64,000 nucleotides of DNA from Janthinobacterium agaricidamnosum. GTDB taxonomy: Bacteria > Pseudomonadota > Gammaproteobacteria > Burkholderiales > Burkholderiaceae_D. The first letter of the stretch is position 1, and each line of letters starts with the position of its first letter. Below the pieces are notes generated by a model that was given only the letters and a program-made list of their open reading frames with translations, searched no databases and was not told the origin of the DNA. The translations under genes and the position numbers were made by a program. The stretch spans positions 4,898,001-4,962,000 of the forward strand of contig NZ_CP033019.1 in the NCBI RefSeq assembly GCF_003667705.1. The letters are read 5' to 3'. Of the stretch, positions 15,132-23,811 are shown piece by piece.

Positions 15132-17662
15132 TTCAATAACTTCGCCAGCGTGCTGCCCGCGACTTGCGCGCTGGCAAAGCGCCCCTGGTATTGCTGGCAG
15201 CCCTGCCCCCGCAGATACGCCAGCTGCTGCGCCGTTTCCACGCCTTCGGCGATCACCGTCAATTGCAGCTCGCGCGCCATGGCGATGATGGTGGCGGCGA
15301 CGGCCGTGTCGGACTCGCCTGCCGCGCCATCGGCCGCGGCCGGCAGGAACGACGGGTCGATCTTGAGTTGATCCACCGGGTAATGGCGCAGATTGGCCAG
15401 GCGCGAATAGCCGGTGCCGAAGTCGTCGATGGCCAGCCTGGCGCCCAGCGCGCGCAGCTGCGCCAGCACGCCGGCCAGGCGCGCGCCCCCTTTCATCAGC
15501 AAGGATTCCGTCACTTCCAGTTCCAGGCAGGCGGCGGGCAAGCCCGACACGGCCAGCGCCTCTTGCACGCTGAGCAATAAGTTATTGTGCAGGCATTGCG
15601 CCGGCGACAGATTCACGGCCACTCTCCAGGCATGGCCCGCATCGTGCCAGGCGCGCGCGCGGCGGCAGGCTTGCTGCAGCACCCAGTTACCGATCGACAC
15701 CATCAAGCCGCATTCCTCGGCCACGGCAATGAAACGCTCGGGCGGCAGCACGCCCAGTTGCGGGTGGCGCCAGCGCAACAGCGCTTCGGCGCCGAGGATT
15801 TGCCCGCTGGCGACATCGAGCGCGGGCTGGAATTCGAGCACGAACTCGTCGCGCCCCAGCGCTTCGCGCAAGCCCTGCTCCAGGCTGGCCCGCTCGACGA
15901 TTTGCGCATTCATCTCGGCATTGAAAAACTGGAAATTGTTGCGCCCGCTTTCCTTGGCGTGGTACATGGCGATGTCGGCGTTGTGCACGAGGCTATCGAT
16001 GCTGTCGCCGTCGCTGGGAAAGATGGCCACGCCGATCGAGGTCGACACATGCAATTCGTACTCGCCCAGCTGATAGGGTTGCGTGACGGCATGCAGCAGG
16101 CTGGCCGCCACGTGGGCCACCTGGTCGATGCCGCCCACCTCTGCCAGGATGATGACGAACTCGTCGCCGCCATGCCGGCTGACGGTATCGACGCCGCGCA
16201 CGCAGCGCACGAGGCGCCGCGCCACTTCCTTGAGCAGCAAGTCGCCCACGTGGTGCCCCATGCTGTCATTGATGTGCTTGAAATGGTCGAGGTCCAGGTA
16301 CAGGATGGCCAGCATGCTCAGCTTGCGCCGCGCGGCCGCCAGCCCCAGCGACAGCCGGTCGAGCAGCAGCACGCGGTTCGGCAAGTCGGTGAGGAAATCG
16401 TGCTCGGCCAGGTGGCGCGTGTGCTCCTCGTTTTTCTTGCGCTCGCTGATATCGCTGAGGATGGCCAGATAATTGCTCAATTGCCCCTGCGGGTCGCGGA
16501 TGGCCGTCAGCGACAGCCAGGCCGGATAGCGCCCGCCCGCCTTGCGCTGGCCGACGATGTCGCCTTGCCAGTAACCGTTGGCATCGACTTCGTCCCACAC
16601 GTGGTCGAAAAATGCGGGCACGTCCGGCTCGACGCCGTGCGGGACGAAGGGCTTGCCCAGCATGTCGTCGAGGCTGTAGCCGCTGATCTCGCTGTACGCG
16701 GGATTCATGCTGACGACGTGCTGCTGCGGGTCCATCACGACGATGGCCTCGCGCGCATGCTCGACCACCTGCGCCGACAGGTACAGGGCCCGCTCGGCCA
16801 GCTTGCGCGAGGAAATATCACGGATCACGGCGTAAAACAGATAGCTATGGTCGAGCGTGACGGACGTAAGCAGCACTTCGCCCCAGAACAGCTGGCCCGT
16901 GCACGTCTGGTAACGCCAGTCGTAGCGGCAGTTGCCGTCGGCATGGGCCTGCGCCGCCAGCTGCGTGCCGCGTAACGAGGACAATGCGCCATCGGGCTGG
17001 CGCAAGGGCGAAAAGTCGCTGAGGCGGCGCCCCAGCAGGCGTGTCCGGTCTTCGCATTGAAACAGGGCGATGGCGGCCGGATTCGCCTCGGCGATGTGCT
17101 CGTCGCGCAGCAGCACGATGGCGTCGGCCGACTTCTCGTACAGCTGGCGGAAATTGTCTCCCATCAGCAGCAGGGCGCCCTGCGCCGCGTCATCCTGGCC
17201 GCTGGGCGTGATGTCGGCATCGATGCAGACCACTTGCCGCACCCTTCCGGACTGCATGACCGGAAATACGGTGGAACAGATGCAGCGCGGCGCGGCCCCG
17301 TCGGCATCGAGTTTCCACAGGCGCATGCCGCGCGCCTTGCCGCTCTCCCACACGGCCGCCAGTTCGCCGCTAACTTCCTCGGCCAGGGTGGCGGCACCGG
17401 GCAGCGAAGCGGCCACCCTGGCCCACGGCTGGCCCAGCGCCAGCTCGGCCGCCACGCCATACAGGCGCGCCGCACCCGCGCTCCAGTAGCGCACGATGCC
17501 ATCGCGGTCGATACCGCGCACGGCCAGGCCGGGCGCCTGTTCGACGGCGGCAACGATGATGGACAGCAAGTCGAGCGCCTTGCCGGCCGGCCCCGCCTGC
17601 GGTTCGGCCGCGGCCAGCAAACGGCCCGGCGAGGGGGCGGCTCCGGCAATCCGATCAGACAT
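15128..17662 (-). CDS. PAS-sensor GGDEF-EAL cyclic-di-GMP protein
   Basis: An 844-residue signalling protein with two or three PAS modules in the first 410 residues, including AIVVMDPQQHVVSMNPAYSE, then GGDEF and EAL domains. The GGDEF motif (about residue 498) is intact and preceded by an RxxD inhibitory site (RGVD, five residues before). EALLRW, DDFGTGYS and the EGVE motif are intact, so both cyclase and phosphodiesterase activities are possible. The QGYLF-type end is altered to QGRFAS. No membrane helix is seen, so it is cytoplasmic. The ATG at 17662 begins the conserved part; an open frame extends upstream but looks like leader sequence. The ribosome site is weak. Confidence 0.88.
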   Translation of the reverse strand: MSDRIAGAAPSPGRLLAAAEPQAGPAGKALDLLSIIVAAVEQAPGLAVRGIDRDGIVRYWSAGAARLYGVAAELALGQPWARVAASLPGAATLAEEVSGELAAVWESGKARGMRLWKLDADGAAPRCICSTVFPVMQSGRVRQVVCIDADITPSGQDDAAQGALLLMGDNFRQLYEKSADAIVLLRDEHIAEANPAAIALFQCEDRTRLLGRRLSDFSPLRQPDGALSSLRGTQLAAQAHADGNCRYDWRYQTCTGQLFWGEVLLTSVTLDHSYLFYAVIRDISSRKLAERALYLSAQVVEHAREAIVVMDPQQHVVSMNPAYSEISGYSLDDMLGKPFVPHGVEPDVPAFFDHVWDEVDANGYWQGDIVGQRKAGGRYPAWLSLTAIRDPQGQLSNYLAILSDISERKKNEEHTRHLAEHDFLTDLPNRVLLLDRLSLGLAAARRKLSMLAILYLDLDHFKHINDSMGHHVGDLLLKEVARRLVRCVRGVDTVSRHGGDEFVIILAEVGGIDQVAHVAASLLHAVTQPYQLGEYELHVSTSIGVAIFPSDGDSIDSLVHNADIAMYHAKESGRNNFQFFNAEMNAQIVERASLEQGLREALGRDEFVLEFQPALDVASGQILGAEALLRWRHPQLGVLPPERFIAVAEECGLMVSIGNWVLQQACRRARAWHDAGHAWRVAVNLSPAQCLHNNLLLSVQEALAVSGLPAACLELEVTESLLMKGGARLAGVLAQLRALGARLAIDDFGTGYSRLANLRHYPVDQLKIDPSFLPAAADGAAGESDTAVAATIIAMARELQLTVIAEGVETAQQLAYLRGQGCQQYQGRFASAQVAGSTLAKLLN

Positions 17663-18053
17663 CAGCCCCCCCGTGGCGCGGCCGCGCGGCAACCGGCGGG
17701 CAAATGACCTGTCCGGTAGCGCAACCATCCTGACCATTCTTGCGCGCCGGCGAATCGGCTTCTTGAGAAGGCGCAAGCATCGTGACGTGGACGGCGCGCA
17801 TGCTGGCGATGGTCTTTGGTCGCCGTTTTTTGCATTCCAGCCCCGATTTTGTGCAATCTGTCGCACGGCGATGGCGGCCGGACTTGAATCTTCCTAAAGT
17901 GGCAACATGCGCATCGCCGTGAACGGCCGCAGCGGCAGGCGTGTCGTCTGCGGCCGCCACAGTGATGCGCTACCCGAATTCCCCCGGCCTGCCGCAGGCC
18001 GGCCGCACCGAGACCTGGCGCCGAAGCCCTGCGCCGCTCCTGAAAAAAAACCT
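17663..18053. other. Divergent intergenic region with 19-bp dyad
   Basis: A 391-bp gap between the cyclic-di-GMP gene and the RND adaptor. No small gene could be supported. Within it CCGGCCTGC (17984-17992) faces GCAGGCCGG (17994-18002), a 19-bp near-continuous dyad about 50 bp before the adaptor ATG. It could be a regulator operator or an mRNA hairpin. No convincing -35/-10 pair was recognised. Confidence 0.4.
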
Positions 18054-19292
18054 ATGAAAAACGAGACCCTGCCCCCCGCCTCTCCCCTTGCCGCCACGCG
18101 CCGCCGGCGCTGGCGCGCCCCCGTGCTGATCCTCGTCGTGCTGGGCCTGGCCGGCGGCGGCTGGACAGTGATGCAATCGAAACAGCAAGCGGCCAAGGTT
18201 GCCGAACAGCAAGCGAGCAAGAAGAAGGAACAGGAAAAGACGCCCGTGCATGAACTGGCGCAGGGCGACGTGGCCGCCATCGATGCGCGCGCCCTCAGCA
18301 TCAGCCTGCCCCTGTCCGGTTCGCTGGCCCCCGTGACCCAGGCCACCATCAAGGCCAAGGTTTCCGGCGTGATCCAGGAAACGACCTTGCAGGAAGGCCA
18401 GCAAGTAGCCAACGGGCAAGTCCTCGTGCGCCTGGACGCGGCCGACCTGCGCGCCCGCCTGACGCAGCAGCAAGCCATGCTGGACGAAGCGCAGGCGCGC
18501 CTGTCCATGGCGGCCAAGAATGAAGCGAACAGCCAGGCGCTGCTCAAGCAAAAATACATTTCGCAGACGGCCTACGACACGACGCAGAATTCCGTCGACC
18601 TGGCGCGCGCCAACGTCAAGTCCGCCGCCGCCATGGTCGACATCGCCCGCATCGCGCTGGCCGACACGGTGATCCGCGCGCCGATGGCCGGCATCGTCAG
18701 CAAGCGCCATCTGCAGGCGGGCGAAAAAGTCTCGCCCGACATGCCCGTCTACACCATCGTCAACCTGGCCCAGCTGACCCTGGAAGCGCCCGTGCCCAGC
18801 GCGGAGATTCCCCGCATCAAGCTGGGCCAGGACGTGCGCTTCAAGGTCGACGGCTTCGGCGCGCGCGACTTCGCCGGCAAGGTCACGCGCATCAACCCCA
18901 CCACCGAGAGCGGCTCGCGCGCCATGCTCGTCTACATCGCCGTCGACAATGGCGATGGCGCGCTGCGCGGCGGCATGTTCGCCAAGGGCAGCATCGTCAC
19001 CGAGCGATCAATCGTCGCGCCGCTGGTGCCGTTGACGGCCGTGCGCAACGAAAAGCAGGGCCCCGTCGTGTATGCGCTGGTGAATAACAAGGTGGTCGCG
19101 CAGCCCGTCACCCTGGGACTGCGCAACGAGGATGAAGGCTATGCCGAGGTCAAGTCGGGCCTGGTGCCGGGCGCGAAAGTCATCATCGCCAGGCTCGATG
19201 GCGTGAAGCCGGGCCATGGCGTGACCTTCGCCGCGCCCGCCACCGGCCCCGCCCCCGCCGCGCCGGCGGCCGTGCTGGCACGGAAGGATTAA
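18054..19292 (+). CDS. RND efflux periplasmic adaptor (MdtA/AcrA-like)
   Basis: A 412-residue membrane-fusion protein. A single N-terminal anchor (about residues 22-42) is followed by a Lys/Gln-rich coil. The biotinyl-lipoyl half motifs appear at KAKVSGVIQE and APMAGIVSKR, separated by a short alpha-hairpin, then a beta-barrel and the membrane-proximal domain. It links the inner-membrane pump to an outer-membrane channel. It is followed three bases later by the pump gene. The Ala/Pro-rich tail is probably disordered. The ATG is placed at the start of the conserved anchor; the upstream reading frame is not supported by composition. Confidence 0.9.
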   Translation: MKNETLPPASPLAATRRRRWRAPVLILVVLGLAGGGWTVMQSKQQAAKVAEQQASKKKEQEKTPVHELAQGDVAAIDARALSISLPLSGSLAPVTQATIKAKVSGVIQETTLQEGQQVANGQVLVRLDAADLRARLTQQQAMLDEAQARLSMAAKNEANSQALLKQKYISQTAYDTTQNSVDLARANVKSAAAMVDIARIALADTVIRAPMAGIVSKRHLQAGEKVSPDMPVYTIVNLAQLTLEAPVPSAEIPRIKLGQDVRFKVDGFGARDFAGKVTRINPTTESGSRAMLVYIAVDNGDGALRGGMFAKGSIVTERSIVAPLVPLTAVRNEKQGPVVYALVNNKVVAQPVTLGLRNEDEGYAEVKSGLVPGAKVIIARLDGVKPGHGVTFAAPATGPAPAAPAAVLARKD

Positions 19293-19295
19293 GCC

Positions 19296-22200
19296 ATGTG
19301 GATGACCAAAGTCAGCATTCAAAACCCCGTCTTCGCCACCATGGTCATGGTGGCGCTGGTGGTGCTGGGCATCTTCTCCTACCATGGCCTGGGCGTGGAG
19401 AGCATGCCCAGCGTGCAGTTCCCGTTCGCCGCCATTGAAGTGAACTACCCGGGCGCCTCGCCCGAAGCCGTGGAAAACGACATCACGCGCCCCATCGAGG
19501 ACGCCGTCAACACCGTCAGCGGCATCAAGACCATCCGCGCCAATTCGTGGGAAGGACGCGCCGGCGTCTACCTGGAATTCGAGCTGTCGACCAATATGGA
19601 CAAGGCCATGCAGGACTTGCGCGACAAGGTGGCCCTGGTGCGCCCGCGCTTCCCGAAGGAAGCCAAGGACCCGTTCATCGCGCGCGCCGAGGGCGACAAC
19701 GAGCGCCCCATCGCCACCATCGTGCTGACCTCGACCGGGCATGACCTGCGCTCGCTGTCGACCATGACGGAGCAGATCATCAGCAAGCGCTTCCAGGGCG
19801 TGGCCGGCGTGGGACAAGTCAAGCTGCGCGGCCTGCGCGCGCGCCAGATCCTCATCAGCATGAAGCCGATCGAGCTCAATGCCCAGGGCATCGGCGTCGA
19901 TGAAGTCATCCGCGCGATCCAGGCGACGAATACCAACCTGCCGGCCGGCTCGATCAGCCATGGCGCGGCAGAGCAGCTGGTGCGCGTGGAAGGCAAGATC
20001 AAGGATGCGCGCGAATTCGGCAAGATCATCGTGGCGCGCCGCGCCATCGGTCCCGTCTACCTGGACCAGGTGGCCACCGTCGTCGACGGCGAGCAGGAAG
20101 AACTGTCGATTTCGCGCATGAACGGCCAGCAGGCCGTGACCATGGAAATCACCAAGGTGCAGGACGCCAACGTGGTCGAAGTGGGCACCGGCATCCTGAA
20201 AGTGGCGGCGGACCTGCAAAAGACCCTGCCGCCCGATATCACCCTGCGCGTGCTGGACGACGAGTCGGAACGCGTGCAAAGCCAGCTCAATAACGTCAAG
20301 CGCACCATCATCGAAGGCGCCGTGCTGACCATGGTGATCGTCTTCCTGTTCCTGCACTCGTGGCGCTCGACCATCATCACGGGCTTGACCCTGCCGATCT
20401 CCGTGCTGGCCAGCTTCATCGCCATGAAGGCCTTCGGCTTCACGCTGAACTTTTTGACCCTGATGGCGCTGTCCCTGTGCATCGGCCTGCTGATCGACGA
20501 CGCCATCGTGGTGCGCGAAAACATCGTGCGCCACCTGGGCATGGGCAAGAACCACTACAAGGCGGCCAACGACGGCACCAATGAAATCGGCCTGGCCGTA
20601 ATGGCCACCACGTTCGCCATCGTCGCCGTGTTCGTGCCCGTCGCCTTCATGGACGGCATCATCGGCCGCTTCTTCCTGCAGTTCGGCATCACCGTGGCCG
20701 TCGCCGTGCTCGTTTCCCTGTTCGTCAGCTTCACGCTCGACCCCATGCTGTCGTCCGTCTGGCGCGATCCCGTCAAGGACCGCTTCAAGTACGCGCCGTG
20801 GCTGGGCCGCTTCATGGCCTGGATCGAGACGGGCATCGACCGCCTGCACGTCTGGTACGGCAAGGTGCTGGCTGTGGCCCTGCGCTGGCGCAAGACCACG
20901 CTGGCCACGGCCGTGGCGCTGTTCGCGGGCAGCCTGATGCTCGTGCCCATGATCGGCGGCGAAATGTTCCCCGAAACGGACCAGGGCTGGGTCAACCTGC
21001 GCTTCAAGACGCCCGTCGGCTCCAGCCTCGAATACACGGATAGCAAAGTGCGCCAGATCGAAACGGCCTTGAAGGAATTTCCCGAGATCGACAGCCTGGT
21101 GGCCAATATCGGCACGCCCGATGGGCGCAACACGGCCGAGGTGAACCTGAAGCTGACGGACATCAAGACACACAAGCGCCGCTCGCAGCAGGAACTGGAA
21201 AAACTGATCCGCGAACGCCTGGCGCCGATCGCCGGCATCACCCTGTCCGTCGGCCAGCGCCCCATCTTCATCGCCATCCTCGGCACGGACGAAGGCAAGC
21301 TCGATGCGGTGGCGCACACCCTGATGGACAAGATGCGCAACATCAAGGGCCTGGCCGACATGGAATACAGCCAGGAAGGCGCCAATCCGTCGACCACGGT
21401 GAAGATCAATAACGAACTGGCCAGCGACCTGGGCTTGTCGGTGCAGCAGATCGGCAATGCCCTGCGGCCGTTCGTGGCGGGCGACACGGTCAGCCACTGG
21501 CTGGCGTCCGACGGGCAGAACTACGACGTCAACGTGCAGCTGCCCAAATCGGGCCGGCAAAAGGTGGCCGACCTGGCCGACCTGTCGCTGGCGTCGAGCA
21601 AGCTTGACGCAAACGGCAAGCCCGTCATGATCCCGCTGCGCCAGGTGGTCGAATTCGTGCCGTCCTCGAGTCCGCAGGTGCTCAAACGCCAGGCCTTGCA
21701 GCGCCGGGTCGCCATCTATGCGGGCGTGCAGGGCCGCCCTGCCGGCGACGTCGACGCCGACGTGCAGAAGGCCATCAAGTCCATCGACCTGCCGCCGGGC
21801 GTGCGCTTCGACGTGGCCGGCAATGCGCAGCAGATGGCTGAAACCATGGGCGGCGCGATGATGGCGCTGGGGATCGCCGTGATCTTCATCTACCTGGTGC
21901 TGGCCTCGCAGTTCGGCAGCTTCCTGCAGCCGATCGCCATCATGGTGTCCTTGCCGCTGTCCCTGATCGGCGTGCTGGCCGCGCTGCTGATCACGGGCAG
22001 CACCCTGAACATCTTCTCCGTGATCGGCTTCATCATGCTCATGGGCTTAGTGACGAAGAACGCGATTCTGCTGGTCGACTTCACCAACCAGCGCCAGCGC
22101 GAAGGCCTGGGGCAGTTCGAGGCGCTGATGGAAGCGGGGCAAGTGCGGCTGCGCCCCATCCTGATGACGACCCTGGCGATGGTGTTCGGCATGCTGCCGA

Positions 22201-22409
22201 TGGCCATCGGCATGGGCGACGGCGGCGAATCGCAGGCGCCGATGGGCCGCGCCGTCATCGGCGGCGTGATCACCTCGACCTTGCTGACCTTGGTGGTGGT
22301 GCCCGTCGCCTACACCTATCTCGATAGCCTGGGCAAGCGCGCCGCGCGCTTTTTCGGCAGCGGCGAGCATGCCGAATCCGCCGATGATGGCAAAGCACAC
22401 GCCCACTGA
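19296..22409 (+). CDS. HAE1-type RND multidrug efflux permease
   Basis: A 1037-residue inner-membrane pump of the hydrophobe/amphiphile RND family. It has 12 helices and two large periplasmic loops. TM4 carries the proton-relay Asp pair (GLLIDDAIVVREN), and TM10 the Lys in LMGLVTKNAILLVDF. The N terminus ITRPIEDAVNTVSGI is typical of MdtB/MexF-like pumps. The first large duplicated half ends near residue 500. It forms an operon with the adaptor at 18054. No outer-membrane factor follows, so it presumably uses a TolC-type protein encoded elsewhere or the OMF at 30329. A hairpin follows its stop. Confidence 0.92.
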   Translation: MWMTKVSIQNPVFATMVMVALVVLGIFSYHGLGVESMPSVQFPFAAIEVNYPGASPEAVENDITRPIEDAVNTVSGIKTIRANSWEGRAGVYLEFELSTNMDKAMQDLRDKVALVRPRFPKEAKDPFIARAEGDNERPIATIVLTSTGHDLRSLSTMTEQIISKRFQGVAGVGQVKLRGLRARQILISMKPIELNAQGIGVDEVIRAIQATNTNLPAGSISHGAAEQLVRVEGKIKDAREFGKIIVARRAIGPVYLDQVATVVDGEQEELSISRMNGQQAVTMEITKVQDANVVEVGTGILKVAADLQKTLPPDITLRVLDDESERVQSQLNNVKRTIIEGAVLTMVIVFLFLHSWRSTIITGLTLPISVLASFIAMKAFGFTLNFLTLMALSLCIGLLIDDAIVVRENIVRHLGMGKNHYKAANDGTNEIGLAVMATTFAIVAVFVPVAFMDGIIGRFFLQFGITVAVAVLVSLFVSFTLDPMLSSVWRDPVKDRFKYAPWLGRFMAWIETGIDRLHVWYGKVLAVALRWRKTTLATAVALFAGSLMLVPMIGGEMFPETDQGWVNLRFKTPVGSSLEYTDSKVRQIETALKEFPEIDSLVANIGTPDGRNTAEVNLKLTDIKTHKRRSQQELEKLIRERLAPIAGITLSVGQRPIFIAILGTDEGKLDAVAHTLMDKMRNIKGLADMEYSQEGANPSTTVKINNELASDLGLSVQQIGNALRPFVAGDTVSHWLASDGQNYDVNVQLPKSGRQKVADLADLSLASSKLDANGKPVMIPLRQVVEFVPSSSPQVLKRQALQRRVAIYAGVQGRPAGDVDADVQKAIKSIDLPPGVRFDVAGNAQQMAETMGGAMMALGIAVIFIYLVLASQFGSFLQPIAIMVSLPLSLIGVLAALLITGSTLNIFSVIGFIMLMGLVTKNAILLVDFTNQRQREGLGQFEALMEAGQVRLRPILMTTLAMVFGMLPMAIGMGDGGESQAPMGRAVIGGVITSTLLTLVVVPVAYTYLDSLGKRAARFFGSGEHAESADDGKAHAH

Positions 22410-22428
22410 TTGACCGGTCGCCTTCACC

Positions 22429-22448
22429 GTCCCCGCATTGGCGGGGAC
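22429..22448 (+). terminator. Hairpin after the RND pump gene
   Basis: GTCCCCGC (22429-22436) and GCGGGGAC (22441-22448) form a perfect 8-bp stem with an ATTG loop, 19 bases after the pump stop. There is no U tract, so termination may be weak or Rho-assisted. Confidence 0.5.
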
Positions 22449-22478
22449 GACGCGGCGGCTGCCTGAAGAGAGCTTCAG

Positions 22479-22507
22479 TTGACCAAAGCGGCACCACTGG
22501 CTAGACT
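22479..22507 (+). promoter_or_regulatory. Predicted sigma-70 promoter of mgtC
   Basis: TTGACC (22479-22484) is separated by exactly 17 bp from TAGACT (22502-22507), placing the transcription start near 22514. It is the best promoter-like match in the gap between the RND operon and mgtC. Confidence 0.5.
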
Positions 22508-22513
22508 GTCCCC

Positions 22514-22777
22514 GTTATCAATGATATGGAGTGACTCGTGGGTGCTTGTTCCAGTGACAGTAGTCGATTGACCATCGGCGATCGACCTTAGGCAAGACGC
22601 GCGCATTCCGCCCGCCCTGCCCTCGGCAAGGTGTGGCTCTTCCAGCGGCGAACTTCACTCGCCGCCACTTCCCTCCTCATCGTTCCACCGCCCGTCATCC
22701 CCGTCTGCTGCCCCCAATCCGGGCGGATTTTCTTCGCCTTGTGCACTCGCCTGTTCCTCCCCAGCCGGGAGAAACTG
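22514..22777 (+). promoter_or_regulatory. Long structured 5' leader of mgtC
   Basis: If transcription begins near 22514, mgtC has a leader of about 264 nt. It contains GTCGAT/ATCGAC arms near 22563-22586 and a strong hairpin with GCGGCGA (22645-22651) paired to TCGCCGC (22659-22665) over a 7-nt loop, followed by a pyrimidine-rich run. mgtC leaders in enterobacteria sense Mg2+, ATP or proline. I do not recognise a named riboswitch class here, so a regulatory role is an inference from length, structure and gene identity. Confidence 0.4.
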
Positions 22778-23500
22778 ATGGTGGTATTTGACTTTGCGCT
22801 GCGCGTTGCCGCGGCATTGACCCTGGGCGCCATGATCGGCGCCGAACGCCAGCTGCGCCAGCGCATGGCGGGCCTGCGCACGAATGCGCTGGTGTCCGTC
22901 GGCGCTTCGCTGTTCGTGATGGTTTCCGTGCTCGAAGGCGATGCCTCCGGCCATATGCGCATCGCCGCGCAGGTGGTGTCGGGCATCGGCTTTCTCGGTG
23001 CCGGCGTCATCATGCGCGAGGGCATGACGGTACGCGGCCTGAACACGGCCGCCACCCTGTGGTGCTCGGCCGCCATCGGCATCCTGTGCGGCCTGGGGTT
23101 TGCCCTGGAAGCGGCCATCGGCACGGGCTTCGTGCTGATCGCCAACCTGGTGCTGCGCCACCTGGCGCAACGCATCAACGCGCACGGCAGCGAAGCGGGC
23201 ATCGAGACGGAAAGCATCTATCGCGTGACGGCCGTGTGCGAGGCGGAGCAGGAAGTGCAAGTGCGCAAGCTGATGCTGCGCTTGATCAGCGGCATGCCGG
23301 CGCTGATGCTGCAATCCTTGCACAGCGAAGACGCGGCGCAGGCCGGGCGCATCGAAGTGCGGGCCGACCTGCTCACGCCCGTCTCCAGCCTGGGATTGCT
23401 GGAGCAGATCGTCAGTCAGGTCAGCCTGGAAGGCAGCGTCTCGGCCGTGCGCTGGGCGCTCGTGAACAACGCGGAATTTGTCGCTGAACGGGGAGTGTGA
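22778..23500 (+). CDS. mgtC: MgtC/SapB-family membrane protein
   Basis: A 240-residue protein with four to five N-terminal helices carrying the MgtC hallmarks GAMIGAERQLRQRMAGLRTN, GIGFLGAGVIMREG and VRGLNTAATLWCSAAIG. A cytoplasmic ACT-like C-terminal domain begins at about residue 150. MgtC proteins act in low-Mg2+ adaptation and inhibit the F1F0 ATPase in Salmonella; they are not simple transporters. The ATG at 22778 is supported by GGGAG seven bases upstream and by the family N terminus. The following small ORF begins at its stop. Confidence 0.88.
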   Translation: MVVFDFALRVAAALTLGAMIGAERQLRQRMAGLRTNALVSVGASLFVMVSVLEGDASGHMRIAAQVVSGIGFLGAGVIMREGMTVRGLNTAATLWCSAAIGILCGLGFALEAAIGTGFVLIANLVLRHLAQRINAHGSEAGIETESIYRVTAVCEAEQEVQVRKLMLRLISGMPALMLQSLHSEDAAQAGRIEVRADLLTPVSSLGLLEQIVSQVSLEGSVSAVRWALVNNAEFVAERGV

Positions 23501-23502
23501 TG

Positions 23503-23811
23503 ATGAAAAAATTCTTCCATTGGTTTGCCAGGCGCGGTCCCGTCATGGCCACCTACCGCCTGACCGTCACCTGCCCCGCGGCGCAAGCCGACCACGTGGT
23601 GCGCCTGCTGCTGGCCGAACTGCAAGACGCGGGCCTGGCGCCGTCGCAGATGCTGCGCAGCTGGGACGAAGCCCGGCAAGTGGTGCGGCTGATCGCCACG
23701 GTGCTGTGCCAGGCCGTGCAGCGCGCCGTGCTGGTGCGCTTCGTCAACCGCGCGGGCGCCTGGCCGCAAGTGCGGCAGGTGCGCTGGGAAGGCGTCGCCC
23801 CCTCAGCTTGA
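23503..23811 (+). CDS. Small protein resembling a detached MgtC C-terminal domain
   Basis: A product of 102 residues beginning MKKFFHWFARRG; the ATG at 23500 is an alternative. The body (residues about 18-98) reads YRLTVTCPAAQADHVVRLL and resembles the ACT-like tail of MgtC (YRVTAVCEAEQEVQVRKLM at about 148-166 of the upstream protein). That tail likewise has an opening beta-strand followed by a helix of similar register. The gene overlaps or abuts the mgtC stop with GGGGAG in front, so it is co-translated. Its last bases overlap the stop of the convergent kinase gene. Function unknown; possibly a regulator or partner of MgtC. Confidence 0.65.
   Translation: MKKFFHWFARRGPVMATYRLTVTCPAAQADHVVRLLLAELQDAGLAPSQMLRSWDEARQVVRLIATVLCQAVQRAVLVRFVNRAGAWPQVRQVRWEGVAPSA

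Noticed and set aside
19008..21560. An 850-codon open frame antisense to the HAE1 pump
   Set aside because: Shadow of the plus-strand permease; no recognisable protein.
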